Positions 1 to 8,321 of a stretch of 52,342 nucleotides of DNA are shown here, in pieces; position 1 is the first letter of the stretch, and each line of letters opens with the position of its first letter. The position numbers were made by a program, and so were the translations under genes. This DNA comes from Desulfosporosinus sp. (GTDB lineage: Bacteria; Bacillota; Desulfitobacteriia; Desulfitobacteriales; Desulfitobacteriaceae), in the NCBI GenBank assembly GCA_031292095.1, contig JARLHU010000114.1, positions 1-52,342 of the forward strand, written 5' to 3'. The notes beneath the pieces are model-generated. The model saw only the letters and a list, made by a program, of their open reading frames with translations, was not told the DNA's origin and made no database searches.

Positions 1-1088
1 AGCGCCACGGCATCTGATTTAGCTTGTGCCTCGGCTTGAGTAAGTGCCTTAGCAAGTTGGACATCAGCTTGGGCGAGTGCCAGGGCATCTGCTTTTGCCT
101 GCGTTTCAGCTTGAGTAAGAGCTTCAGCAAGCTGAGCTTCTGCCAGGGTCAGTGCGTCCGCAAGCGCCTGAGCATCTGCTATTGCTTGCGTTTCAGCCTG
201 GGCCAGTGCCTCAGCAAGCGCCACGGCATTTGCTTTAGCTTGTGCTTCGGCTTGAGAAAGAGCCTCAGCAAGTTGGGCATTAGCTTGGGCGAGTGCCAGG
301 GCATCAGCTTTCGCTTGCATTTCGGCTTGGACCAGAGCCTCTGCAAGTGCCTGGGCATCTGCTTTAGCTCGCGCCTCGGCTTGAGCAAGTGCCTCTGCAA
401 GCTGGGTATCTGCCTGAGTCAGCGCGTCAGCAAGCGCTTGGGCGTCAGCAATTGCTTGTGTTTCGGCATGGGCCAGAGCCTCTGCAAGTGCCTGGGCATC
501 TGCTATTGCTCGTGCCTCGGCTTTAGTAATAGTCTCTGCGAGTGCTTGGGCGTCTGCTTTCGCTTGTATTTCGGCTTGGGCCAGTGCCTCTTCTAGTTGC
601 AGTTTATCCGAATATGATATGTTAGCAGTGGCAAGAGCAGGGATTACACTATTAGTGTCGAACTCTATGTGAGATGCTTCCATAGGTCTTTCTGTACAGC
701 TGTCGTGAGATCCTACGTTAATTTCTTTTGTACTTTCTGTAGAGGATGCCAAGCTATTGAAAACCTGCTTCTTTTGGGTATCGGTGGCCTTCAATATGCC
801 CTCGTTTAACATTCTGTCCAGAGTAGCTCGGAATGTCGGAAAGTTATTAATAACACGTGCGTCAGGAAGCTGCTGTTCAAGGAGTTGTTTAACTCCATCC
901 GCTAAGAATTCTGATGGTAGTGTTGGAATTTCTTGTAGTAACGATGTAAGTTTTATGACGATTTGACAACCCTTTTGAAACTCTGCATCTGAATCAACCC
1001 CTGTTAATATGCAGACTGTGAAGATTTTTTCCATAATCTGATTAATCCATTCTCGAATTCGGGGATCATTATGAAAATAAGCCTCCAA
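1..1088 (-). CDS. Ala-rich helical-repeat protein, 3' end outside window
   Basis: I do not recognise the family. About 362 codons are visible; the C-terminus lies beyond the left edge. The start is TTG at 1088, with GGAGGT seven bases upstream. Residues 1-163 are non-repetitive and helical-looking, with no signal peptide. From about residue 163 on, the protein is a degenerate repeat built on variants of AQALAEALAQAEAQAKAD, extremely rich in Ala, Gln, Glu and Leu. At DNA level the anchor GCATCT or a close variant recurs at 10, 85, 172, 226, 301, 355, 442, 496 and 550. The spacings are 54, 75 or 87 bp, that is 18, 25 or 29 residues. These equal sums of 7 and 11, which suggests mixed heptad/hendecad coiled-coil packing. 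Apparent plus-strand ORFs here are mirror images of the repeat. A structural or surface-assembly role is possible but unproven. Confidence 0.75.
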   Translation of the reverse strand, partial: MEAYFHNDPRIREWINQIMEKIFTVCILTGVDSDAEFQKGCQIVIKLTSLLQEIPTLPSEFLADGVKQLLEQQLPDARVINNFPTFRATLDRMLNEGILKATDTQKKQVFNSLASSTESTKEINVGSHDSCTERPMEASHIEFDTNSVIPALATANISYSDKLQLEEALAQAEIQAKADAQALAETITKAEARAIADAQALAEALAHAETQAIADAQALADALTQADTQLAEALAQAEARAKADAQALAEALVQAEMQAKADALALAQANAQLAEALSQAEAQAKANAVALAEALAQAETQAIADAQALADALTLAEAQLAEALTQAETQAKADALALAQADVQLAKALTQAEAQAKSDAVA

Positions 1089-1370
1089 GATTATCCACCT
1101 CCAAATTAGATACCTCTTGAAAGCTATGCTTGTCGCTTAGAAGGTATGAACATCTTAAATTAAATAACCCAAAATATTTGAGTAAATAAACTCAGAATAG
1201 GCTTTAATCAGTACCAAAGTACGGTAAGAACTCAAAACTAGGTAAAATTAATAAAGAGCACAGGTAACCATCTCCTCAATTGGAGGAAGCTTCCTGGTTC
1301 GAGAAACGTCGATAGAATAGTACTTTTAGTGTTGTGCTTATGGATCTAATAGGAGAGAGGAGGTACTCGA

Positions 1371-1715
1371 ATGATGATGGTTAAATCGGGCCCAAAAACT
1401 GTAATTTTACTTATGTCATTTATTATTCTATCAGTGGCACTTTTCGGCTGTGAAACTCCAACGACTTCTGTTTCCGAACCTGTGGCTAGCTCTCAAACAC
1501 CCATTGATTCGACCGTTGCCCGAGGCCTAAGTATTTATAATACCCAATGTAAAGTTTGTCATGGGACAAATGGCTCAGGCGGAAATGGACCACGACTAAT
1601 TGGCAAAACCCCGTCAGCGAGTTTTATCCAAGCCAATATGCCCCGTAATAAGCCTAATTCTCTCAGTAGTGACCAAGTTAGTGATTTAGTTGCTTATATC
1701 ACGAGTCTAAAATAA
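1371..1715 (+). CDS. c-type cytochrome, putative lipoprotein
   Basis: A 114-residue class I cytochrome c. Residues 10-26 form a hydrophobic signal segment ending in a lipobox-like ALFG before Cys27, so it is probably a lipid-anchored protein facing outward; Phe at -2 is unusual for a lipobox. After a Ser/Thr/Pro-rich linker comes the haem-binding motif CKVCH (Cys60, Cys63, His64), then Met90 in an NMPRN context as the likely axial ligand. Size and motif order fit a small monohaem electron carrier. Three ATGs are in tandem; the first lies seven bases after GAGGAGG. It stands alone, convergent with the Crp/Fnr gene and sharing a hairpin terminator with it. The redox partner is unknown. Confidence 0.88.
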   Translation: MMMVKSGPKTVILLMSFIILSVALFGCETPTTSVSEPVASSQTPIDSTVARGLSIYNTQCKVCHGTNGSGGNGPRLIGKTPSASFIQANMPRNKPNSLSSDQVSDLVAYITSLK

Positions 1716-1750
1716 TTTAATGCCTTAGTAAACTATGCAGAGAATGCAAA

Positions 1751-1783
1751 AACAAGCTCAATTCAGTAAGAATTGGGCTTGTT
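1751..1783. terminator. bidirectional terminator hairpin
   Basis: Fourteen-base-pair stem, arms 1751-1764 and 1770-1783 with one G-U pair and loop AGTAA. It is A-rich on the left and has short T runs on the right. It lies between the convergent cytochrome and Crp/Fnr genes and could serve both. Confidence 0.7.
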
Positions 1784-1799
1784 GAACGTTTAGAAACTC

Positions 1800-2519
1800 T
1801 TAGTCTATTGACGAGCGTGAATTGGCAGCGCGCTCGTGAATCCAAACACGTAAATTATTGAGATCTTGGACGGTTATTGACTTTTTCTCGATCTCAATAA
1901 TTTTCAATTCCTTTAATTCCCCTAAAATCCGACTTACCGACTCTCGTGCAAGACTGCACATCCCGGCTAACTCTGTTGCAGATAGAGGAATAGTAATCAA
2001 AATCCCCTTTAAAGACGGCTTTCCATGCACATAGGCCAAAGCAAAAAGTTTAGCACCCAAACGCAATCGCGCATCTCCCAGCGAAAGATTCCTAAGTTGG
2101 CGGTAGGATCGGCGCAAATCCAAAGCAAGCCCTTGGTAAAAGAACCATAACACAGAAGGATTACTTTCTATAAAACGCACAAAAGTAGACCGATCAATTG
2201 CCAGGACCTCGGTCTCCTCAATGCAAAGTGCTGCATGCGGATAAGGTTTTCCATCTAAAACCACTTCGGGGAAAAAGACTGGAGGACTAAGTACTCGAAT
2301 AATCTTCTCCGAAAATTCACTCATTAAATACAAGCGAATTCTACCAGTAAGCAGGAAATAAACCGTATTTCCTTCATCACCTGAGAAATAAAGATATTGT
2401 TTGTTCGCATAATGACGAACTCGCCCATGAGCTAAGCAGAAATCTATAAATTCAGACGGCATATTACCTGAAAAAAGTTCGCTTTCTAAAATTTCACGAA
2501 TTTGCTGTTCTTTCGACAT
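1800..2519 (-). CDS. Crp/Fnr family transcriptional regulator
   Basis: A 239-residue regulator with an N-terminal cyclic-nucleotide-binding-like beta-barrel (about residues 20-130), a long dimerisation helix and a C-terminal winged helix. The recognition helix region reads SLARESVSRILGELK, the classical Crp/Fnr pattern. There is no N-terminal cysteine cluster, so it is not an Fe-S FNR; the effector is unknown. In the related Desulfitobacterium group, proteins of this family (for example CprK) bind small aromatic ligands, but nothing here proves that. I chose the ATG at 2519, with GGAGAAG upstream, over an upstream ATG at 2582 that lacks a ribosome site. A divergent short ORF starts at 2646. 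Confidence 0.88.
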   Translation of the reverse strand: MSKEQQIREILESELFSGNMPSEFIDFCLAHGRVRHYANKQYLYFSGDEGNTVYFLLTGRIRLYLMSEFSEKIIRVLSPPVFFPEVVLDGKPYPHAALCIEETEVLAIDRSTFVRFIESNPSVLWFFYQGLALDLRRSYRQLRNLSLGDARLRLGAKLFALAYVHGKPSLKGILITIPLSATELAGMCSLARESVSRILGELKELKIIEIEKKSITVQDLNNLRVWIHERAANSRSSID

Positions 2520-2645
2520 ATGACTTCTCCACCCTTTACTTGTACCAATGTTCGCGCAATTTATAGATAGTACATGGTCCAATTAATCTTAACACGTTTG
2601 TATTGGAATCCCTAAGCTCCTTTCAATTATGGAGGTTGTGTAGCA

Positions 2646-2690
2646 ATGGAACAGAAAACCGGTACAAGCAATCCTTTATTTAATTTCTAG
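2646..2690 (+). CDS. possible 14-residue leader peptide or gene stub
   Basis: ATG at 2646 is preceded by a good ribosome site, GGAGGT at 2631-2636, and opens a 14-codon frame (MEQKTGTSNPLFNF) ending in TAG. It diverges from the Crp/Fnr gene, where a regulated target gene would be expected. It may be a leader peptide, the surviving start of a lost gene, or chance. The rest of 2520-2986 shows no other coding signal. Confidence 0.25.
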   Translation: MEQKTGTSNPLFNF

Positions 2691-2986
2691 GTCAAAGTTC
2701 CGTAAAGTGTGTGCTATGCTGCTATTGATTAAGCAAATCTATAGACAAATACAAATAAACTTCCATGACCCTACCAGTTCATACATCTCCATACCCATTA
2801 AGCATATCTTTTGCAAACCCTTACTATTTAATTTTAATTAGACATATTTCAATTTTCCAGATATACTTATCTAAGCTCGTTAAAACTAGTGGATTTGAAG
2901 CTTACCTTCTCTATTGCCTAAGGCTTCAGGAAGTTGTGAACTTGCCATGTAGCACGGGTAATACATTTTGTGGAGGTTCTTTTATA

Positions 2987-3298
2987 ATGTTTAATGACAA
3001 AGTTTTAAATTGCAAAGAATGTGGTAAGGATTTCGAATTTACAGTCTCTGAACAAGAGTTCTTTGCTCAAAAAGGGTTTACGAATGAACCCGGACGTTGC
3101 CCTGAGTGCCTTGCAGCTAGAAGAGCAAAAAACGGAAACCAAGGTGGCGGTGGTGGATTTTCCCGTGGACCACGCGAAATGTTCCCAGCTGTTTGCGCTA
3201 CTTGCGGAAAAGAAACTACGGTTCCTTTCCGACCGTCGGGTGACAAACCGGTCTATTGTCGCGAGTGTTTTGTACCAAAAACACGTAACAACTATTAA
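2987..3298 (+). CDS. small double zinc-ribbon protein
   Basis: A 103-residue cytoplasmic protein with two Cys4 modules. The first is CKECGKDF followed by CPEC around residues 8-40; the second is CATCGKE followed by YCRECF near the C-terminus. A Gly-rich linker (GNQGGGGGFSRGPR) separates them. This matches the probable zinc-ribbon family often found in clostridia, sometimes mis-annotated as cytochrome c551 although no CxxCH is present. The ATG at 2987 was chosen because TGGAGG lies about ten bases upstream; a longer frame reaching back to 2765 has no ribosome site and an uncharacteristic sequence. Nucleic-acid binding is plausible; function is unknown. A strong hairpin follows at 3388. Confidence 0.8.
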   Translation: MFNDKVLNCKECGKDFEFTVSEQEFFAQKGFTNEPGRCPECLAARRAKNGNQGGGGGFSRGPREMFPAVCATCGKETTVPFRPSGDKPVYCRECFVPKTRNNY

Positions 3299-3387
3299 TC
3301 GTTAACGGTAGAAACCCTCCTGAGCTTAAGCGTAACGGGTTCCGTTTTGAGGTGCAAATCATAGAATAACGGTAAAAATCGCAAAAG

Positions 3388-3426
3388 AAAACACCAGTAA
3401 TTTATCGAATAAATCACTGGTGTTTT
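3388..3426 (+). terminator. strong Rho-independent-type hairpin
   Basis: Eighteen-base-pair stem with one wobble (arms 3388-3405 and 3409-3426) around loop CGA, beginning AAAACACC and ending in TTTT. It lies 90 bases after the zinc-ribbon gene. Confidence 0.75.
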
Positions 3427-3669
3427 CACATTAAATTCAATGCATTTCAAAATTAACATTATATTGAATTTAGTGTTATAATTATTATCACTAGGGTTGC
3501 ATTAAAATAATTTGTCTTTGTCAAGAGGGTAATTAGATCATATCCATATAGTATATATAGCCCTTATTTGGTACATACAACCAATAAGATTTTCCCGGCT
3601 TAAGGAATTCGACCACTACCTAAGGTGTAGTCCTTATCCACATTTTTTTGCATTTATTGGCTTGGCTGT
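3427..3669. other. AT-rich spacer next to the dead insertion element
   Basis: No reading frame with a start signal and no clear terminal inverted repeat. The left end of the adjacent IS4-type element probably falls in this stretch, but I could not place it. Confidence 0.3.
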
Positions 3670-4638
3670 TTAAAAAATCTCGGTGCTATAAATTAGGTCA
3701 TCCATCTCTCCAGAAAGTACTCGATTCATAATTTTTTCGTAGACCCGTTCCGAGTCGTGTCGCTGGCGTCCTTTTGTAGCATTGCCATTCCAGTGAAGGT
3801 TTTGTACGAAGGAGGTAAAGGGCTCATATAAACAAGTTATAAGGAGACGTTGAATATCGAGCAACGAACCCTGGTAGGCCGCTTTATACTTGATCAACAT
3901 TATCAAACAATAGGTGATTAAGGCGAGGGACAATTGATTAACGACTGCAGATTGACTCTTTCCAAACAGGTGCTTAATCGTCAAATGTTGCTTGATCCAC
4001 TTGAAGAAAAGTTCGATTTGCCAACGGTAGCGGTAGATGACGCCAATCTCTTCAGCCGTGATATTGAAGTCGTTGGTTAAAAATCATGACAGCTTTCCCT
4101 TTGGTATCCATCGTGATTACAAGCCTCAAGTCGTGTTCCATGCGGTTATTCCCTTTACCAAGACGTACAATGAGGTCCTCTTCAATGACGCTCTCCTCGT
4201 CAACTTCTAGTTCTCGAAGCACTTCTACACAGGCATTATTTTTTAATCGAGTGACGAAACGGATACCTTTTTCGCTATAAAGGTCAAACTGCTTATAATC
4301 CAGATAGGCTCGATCAAAGACATTTAAGGCATCTTCATCCTCAAGTTGACCCTTGGCTGATTTTCGAGATGGATAATACCTGCGACATCAGTTGACATTT
4401 CTCTGAATCGACGGGAAATCTGAGAAGTACTAATGGATTCTAGATGAATGGCTTTGGCAAACGCATCTTCGGTTAAACTGTTGCTGATCTCGGCCAAACT
4501 TGAATATTGTCCCATTTCAGCATTGATCACCAATTGGACGAGTTGAACGGTTTTTAACTTTTTAACATACTTATCGACGAACTCGACTTCATGACTGATT
4601 TTTTGCCAAAGATTTTGAGGTAAAATGGGTCCCAACAA
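3670..4638 (-). pseudogene. IS4-family transposase, broken
   Basis: Three frame-disconnected pieces of one DDE transposase, read right to left. The N-terminal piece (4638 to about 4330) begins MLGPILPQNLWQKIS. After a frame change the sequence continues with EDEDALNVFDRAYLDYKQF, which carries the second catalytic Asp (DRAY). Near 4080 another frameshift leads into YRYRWQIELFFKWIK, matching the IS4 signature Y-x2-R-x3-E-x6-K with the catalytic Glu, and on to a normal C-terminus ending near 3670. The span between the first and second pieces is much too short: the region with the first catalytic Asp is missing, implying an internal deletion. Inverted repeats and a target duplication were not found. 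It is inactive. Confidence 0.85.
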
Positions 4639-5275
4639 TTGGAAAAAAGTGGATTACGTGGTATTCTTGTCCTGCATTTTAATCTTCCTTATAGTTAGAT
4701 TTGGACAAGAACTACTCCATCTCTAATTATAAGGATTTTTTTGCCAAAATACAGTGTTTAAGGCTAATTATCTTCGTATTTCTATAAATTCCGCCATATA
4801 TTGTTGCAAGGCTTAACTTGACATATGATCGTCAACTTTATACAAGGCTAGTGAACTATAATAAATAAAAAAATACTCCACATGAAAATGATGTGTTTCA
4901 GGATCGCTAAGACATTTTATGGAAGCAGGAACCAGTTTTTCTTACTCTAAGACTATTTAGAGTAAGAAACTTGTGAGTAATGACAGTCTCGCTGGTACTG
5001 GTGGAAAAATAACAACCTTAGTGGACATGAAATAAAGGGCTTATATAAAACCTTCGCGGACAATAACAAGCTTTTACGACCTGCGCAATGGCCACTAAGG
5101 CAGTTTAGTGGACATTAACCAAATAATTACCTTATTTTTGTTTAGCGTATAAAAAGGTTAAAATGTTGTCCCTACCCCTATAATCTTTACAAAAAGGACT
5201 GTATTTTTCGATTTGACATATGTAGATTATCTATATATTATAGTATGTAGATAATCTACATATGGAGGTACGAAT
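4639..5275. other. gene-free AT-rich stretch with dyads
   Basis: No supported gene. It holds a 13-bp perfect palindrome around 4938-4969 without a T run, so it is not a canonical terminator. It also has a direct repeat TTAGTGGACAT at 5018-5028 and 5105-5115, with an inverted partial copy CCACTAA at 5092-5098. This could be debris from a mobile element. The last 60 bases are the padR promoter. Confidence 0.4.
5213..5264 (+). promoter_or_regulatory. padR promoter with 17-bp perfect operator dyad
   Basis: TTGACA at 5213-5218 and TATTAT at 5236-5241, spaced by 17 bases, form a near-consensus sigma-A promoter. Perfect 17-bp inverted arms at 5217-5233 and 5248-5264 (core GTAGATTATCTA) surround the -10 with a 14-base gap. 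The right arm ends just before the GGAGG of padR. The geometry predicts autorepression by the PadR protein. Confidence 0.8.
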
Positions 5276-5620
5276 ATGGCAATCGATAAAAGCCTTTTAA
5301 CCGGAAGCACCACCATGCTTATCTTAAAGCTACTTGACGGAACGAATATGTACGGATACCAGATGATTGAAGAACTTAGAAAAAAATCAAACAATGCTTT
5401 TGAGTTAAAAGCAGGAACATTATATCCATTGCTCCACACCTTAGAACAAAAGAATATGCTCACTTCTTATGAAGAAATCGCTGATAATGCAAGGGTACGA
5501 AAATACTATAGTATAACAAAAAACGGTCGCAAGCATTTGAAAGAGAAAAAAGAAGAATGGAAAGCATATACTGCTGCGGTAAATGGTGTTTTAGGAGGTG
5601 CAAGTTTTGCAACAGCCTAA
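5276..5620 (+). CDS. PadR family transcriptional regulator
   Basis: A 114-residue PadR-type winged-helix protein. It has the family's N-terminal pattern: a hydrophobic helix (MLILKLLDG), YGYQMIEEL, then the wing and recognition region ELKAGTLYPLLHTLE, and a short C-terminal helix for dimerisation. ATG at 5276 follows TATGGAGG. It overlaps the next gene by 14 bp, an arrangement common for PadR regulators paired with permease-prefix membrane proteins in Firmicutes, where the regulator controls the operon. Its likely operator is the perfect 17-bp dyad immediately upstream. The inducer is unknown; related proteins respond to phenolics or to cell-envelope antimicrobials. Confidence 0.9.
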   Translation: MAIDKSLLTGSTTMLILKLLDGTNMYGYQMIEELRKKSNNAFELKAGTLYPLLHTLEQKNMLTSYEEIADNARVRKYYSITKNGRKHLKEKKEEWKAYTAAVNGVLGGASFATA

Positions 5621-6713
5621 CAAAATTAACGAGTATTTGGAAACTGTGCGCCAACAGATACGTTGGAAAAGGGCGCAGTCTCCTGTTATAGAGGAAATTA
5701 ATAACCACATAACCGATCAGAAGAACGCTTTTGTAAGTGATGGACTCGATGAAGAAGGGGCAACTGACAAGGCAATTGCCGAGATGGGTGATCCTATTGT
5801 TGTCGGCGAACAACTGGACCGCGCTCACAGACCTAGGCCGGATTGGCCGCTGCTTGTAATGACAACCACTATGCTTCTTTTTGGGCTTGCTATTAAATTT
5901 TGGATTTACGGATCATTTCCACAACAGATTATATGGTCAGGTATTGCAATCCTTGTAATGTTTGTTGCATATTTTTTAGACTTCACAATTATTGGGAAGT
6001 ATCCTAGAATTTTATTTTTTGCGCTCTGTGCAATTACGTTAGCTTCTTGTTTGTTTACAGAGGAAATCCAGTTGGCATCTACTATTTATCTGCTGTTGCT
6101 GTTCCCTATCGCTTTTGCTGGATTTGTTTACAAGATGAGAAATGAAGGGTATGGCGGACTTATTCTTTGTGGCGCAGCTTTTATTATTTCTACATACTTA
6201 GCAGTACTCGACCCTATCGTGCCTAGTCTTACAGTGCCCTTTTTGATTTGTACTTCCTGCCTTATTATTTTGACGGCGGCTGTTGAAAAAGGTTGGTTTA
6301 ACGTAAGAAAACTATTTGCAATACTTATTATGTATATCTCGGCTGCCGTCGTTTTGTCTACATCGTTTATAATGACGATGGGCGAAGGGGAAGTTTTGAA
6401 AAAAATGCAAGAACATTACTTATCTTACCTTTTCACGGCATTTGGCAGAAATAGTAACCGAGGCCGAGAAATTTTGAATTCATTGCTTGACCTTGACCCG
6501 ACAGGGGTTGAATATATTAGGACTACGATACAACAGTTTTTGTCCCATTCGAAGTTTATTGGTGAAGGCTTGCCGATAAGTGATTATGGAGGATATCCGG
6601 CAGCACAGTTGCTTGGAGCCAATCCCGATTTTCTTTTGACTTACATGATTTATAGATTCGGATGGATTGTACTTATCGGAATAATTGAGGAGAGTTTCAA
6701 AAAGAAAACCTAA
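5607..6713 (+). CDS. permease-prefix/FtsW-RodA-like membrane protein, C-terminally truncated
   Basis: About 368 residues. Residues 1-80 are a soluble permease-prefix domain (conserved EEINNHITDQ and AIAEMGDP). Several membrane segments follow that resemble FtsW/RodA/SpoVE proteins, including the late motif ISDYGGYPAAQLLGANPDFLLTYMIYRFG. In FtsW-type proteins that motif is followed by further helices; here the frame runs into a charged tail (EESFKKKT) and stops after only about 20 residues, so the C-terminus appears lost. The TTG at 5607 was chosen because AGGAGGT lies seven bases upstream. It overlaps padR and is probably controlled by it. The next frame downstream lacks its own start, so a deletion seems to have fused two genes. 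Confidence 0.75.
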   Translation: MQQPNKINEYLETVRQQIRWKRAQSPVIEEINNHITDQKNAFVSDGLDEEGATDKAIAEMGDPIVVGEQLDRAHRPRPDWPLLVMTTTMLLFGLAIKFWIYGSFPQQIIWSGIAILVMFVAYFLDFTIIGKYPRILFFALCAITLASCLFTEEIQLASTIYLLLLFPIAFAGFVYKMRNEGYGGLILCGAAFIISTYLAVLDPIVPSLTVPFLICTSCLIILTAAVEKGWFNVRKLFAILIMYISAAVVLSTSFIMTMGEGEVLKKMQEHYLSYLFTAFGRNSNRGREILNSLLDLDPTGVEYIRTTIQQFLSHSKFIGEGLPISDYGGYPAAQLLGANPDFLLTYMIYRFGWIVLIGIIEESFKKKT

Positions 6714-7246
6714 CGGCCACGAATTTGTCATTTTCGGTTTTAGCGGATGGAAAAAAGGTGTGGGCACTTCGTGCATTTGACAATAACAATAAGGACATTT
6801 GGCAGGAAGCAGAAATCGATTTAACTACTGACGCTTCAGGCACCAATTTAACTCCTGCAACAGGAGATGTGGTTGATGTGGCATCAATTACGATGAAGTA
6901 CATCAAGGATCACGGATATAGTATATCTAACGAAACAGGCGGTGGTAATTTAGCTGGTGCTAAAATTCAGCTACCCAATAGTTTTACTGCAGTCATTAAT
7001 GACGTCAAAATTGGGGAATTACTCAAAGAAAAAAATGAACTATCAAAGCGAAATAAACTCGATTTTTCTAAGTATCTGGGACAAAAAGTTTCGATATTTA
7101 CCTGGGGACTAGATGCTACGGCTGATTCTCCATATGGGTTAAATGTTTTTTTCCTAATTTATAACGACAATATAGTCGGTGTATGGTTTGAGTCGAACAA
7201 GTATGGCGAAAAAGATATGACTCTAAGCATTTTTGAAAGTATTTAA
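6689..7246 (+). pseudogene. DUF4830 protein, 5'-truncated
   Basis: The frame is open from 6689 but has no credible start: the only early candidate, TTG at 6725, has no ribosome site, and there is no signal peptide. The C-terminal half, from about LPNSFTAVINDV through LDFSKYLGQKV to the end, fits the DUF4830 pattern (a DFSKY-G-K-V core followed by strands ending in a short acidic tail). The upstream part carries a two-strand motif (VLADGKKVWALRAFDN). It overlaps the truncated FtsW-like frame by 25 bases in another frame. I read it as the tail of a gene whose head was deleted with the end of its neighbour. Confidence 0.6.
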
Positions 7247-7449
7247 AATGTACAGACAGTAAGTGATAAATCTACCCAAGGAGTAAAAGGTAAATTATTC
7301 TTAGCTGACGAATAAATGTGTCAGTAAAGTTAAAATATACGAACAGGTTCGCATTAGGTCAACCAGATTTAAAAGAATTTCTTAGCACTGCACTATTTGT
7401 GTTTGTTATATGGCAGTATTATGAATTGAGAATGAGGAATGTAATAAGT

Positions 7450-7941
7450 ATGAAAAAGAGAATTCTTTTGATGATGGTTTGCTGTTTCCTAATTGGAAAT
7501 ATATCAGGTTGTAATAGTAAGTCAGTCACTCAGGTTCCTGAATCTAAAAATAAATCTGCAACTTCTTCGGAAAGTACTGATACATCTAATAAAGTTTTAA
7601 AAGAGGGACTTTATCAAGATGGCATTATTGCGCTTCTAAATCCATATATCCAAAAAGCGTTAGATAATTATTATGATCAATATTTAACTACTTCGCCGAG
7701 TTATTCATTCGATTTAATTGAGATCCTTGATATAACAAGACCAGAAGGCTACCACACATTTCCAATAACAATTAGATTTCAGGTGCAGCCATACGTTGGT
7801 CCTCACGATATCATCGGTATTGATCAGATTACAATGAAAGTTGGTCCAGGTGAAGGGGATGTTAAGGTAGAGAAATTTGAGCATATTAAAAGCTATTATA
7901 ATGATTTACCTCCAAACTTGAAGGGTATTATAAAAAAATAA
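7450..7941 (+). CDS. DUF3888-like lipoprotein
   Basis: A 163-residue secreted protein. The N-terminus MKKRILLMMVCC leads into a lipobox ending ISGC (Cys21), then a Ser/Thr/Lys linker. The mature domain contains LLNPYIQKALDNYY and later a beta-rich stretch with FPITIRFQVQPYVGPHD, matching the DUF3888 pattern of small exported Firmicute proteins of unknown function. I moved the start to ATG 7450 because that Met begins a textbook signal peptide; the frame is open back to 7318 but without signal logic. The ribosome site is only moderate (GAGGAAT). A dispersed 92-bp repeat and a long hairpin follow. Confidence 0.72.
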   Translation: MKKRILLMMVCCFLIGNISGCNSKSVTQVPESKNKSATSSESTDTSNKVLKEGLYQDGIIALLNPYIQKALDNYYDQYLTTSPSYSFDLIEILDITRPEGYHTFPITIRFQVQPYVGPHDIIGIDQITMKVGPGEGDVKVEKFEHIKSYYNDLPPNLKGIIKK

Positions 7942-7961
7942 CATTAGCACAATACGAAACT

Positions 7962-8053
7962 CACTCTGTCGGATTAGTTAAACTACGACCTTAATAATGA
8001 GCTAGAATCTATTTTCATCTTAAAATTCAAGGGGGTACTTACCAGGGTTTTAA
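7962..8053. repeat. dispersed ~92-bp repeat, copy 1
   Basis: About 80 percent identical by eye to 11853-11943: both begin CACTCT-TCGGATTAGT, share a CTACGACC block and end near ACCAGGG-TTT. Similarity continues weakly to a GAAGCAAAA block. Neither copy has an ORF. Both are intergenic. Confidence 0.7.
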
Positions 8054-8124
8054 TATCATTTTTTGAAGCAAAATTCGGGCGAAAATGGGAAATTAAGTTT
8101 TGTCCAAGTGTTGGTTATAGGACT

Positions 8125-8200
8125 CAGAAAGGAACAAAAAGCAGCTTTCCCTTATGGAAGAAACTGCTTTTCGTTCCTTTCTGAATTTATTTTTCGTTTT
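8125..8200 (+). terminator. long terminator hairpin
   Basis: Arms AGAAAGGAAC (8126-8135) and GTTCCTTTCT (8173-8182) enclose a second pairing, AAAGCAG with CTGCTTT. A T-rich stretch follows on the plus strand (8186-8200). It fits termination of the DUF3888 gene. Confidence 0.65.
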
Positions 8201-8294
8201 TAACTTTATAATTACACGAAAGAGTCATGTAACATAATCCATACCCTAAAACAGAGAAGCAGATGGCTATTACTAAAAAATCTAGTCCTTCGAT
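8187..8294 (-). CDS. possible 35-residue membrane peptide lacking a standard start
   Basis: Minus-strand frame ending in TAA at 8187-8189. It encodes a short hydrophobic helix with the pattern LDFLVIAICFSVLGYGLCY and a basic tail (NYKVKNEK). A very strong GGGGGAGGAG ribosome site lies just upstream, but the in-frame codon at the right distance is ATC (8294), with no ATG, GTG or TTG. Either it starts at a rare codon or its start codon has mutated. It sits in the short gap downstream of the anti-sigma gene. Confidence 0.35.
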   Translation of the reverse strand: MEGLDFLVIAICFSVLGYGLCYMTLSCNYKVKNEK

Positions 8295-8321
8295 ATAGAC
8301 TCCTCCCCCTAGAAATTTAAT

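Noticed and set aside
24..596. A long plus-strand reading frame rich in Cys, Leu and Gly
   Set aside because: It is the mirror of the minus-strand Ala/Gln/Glu repeat; it has no ribosome site and its repeats follow the opposite frame.
2765..2986. An N-terminal extension of the zinc-ribbon protein
   Set aside because: No ribosome site at its start, and the extension reads like random leader; a good start exists at 2987.
4938..4969. A terminator
   Set aside because: A perfect palindrome, but no T run on either strand and no gene ending nearby.
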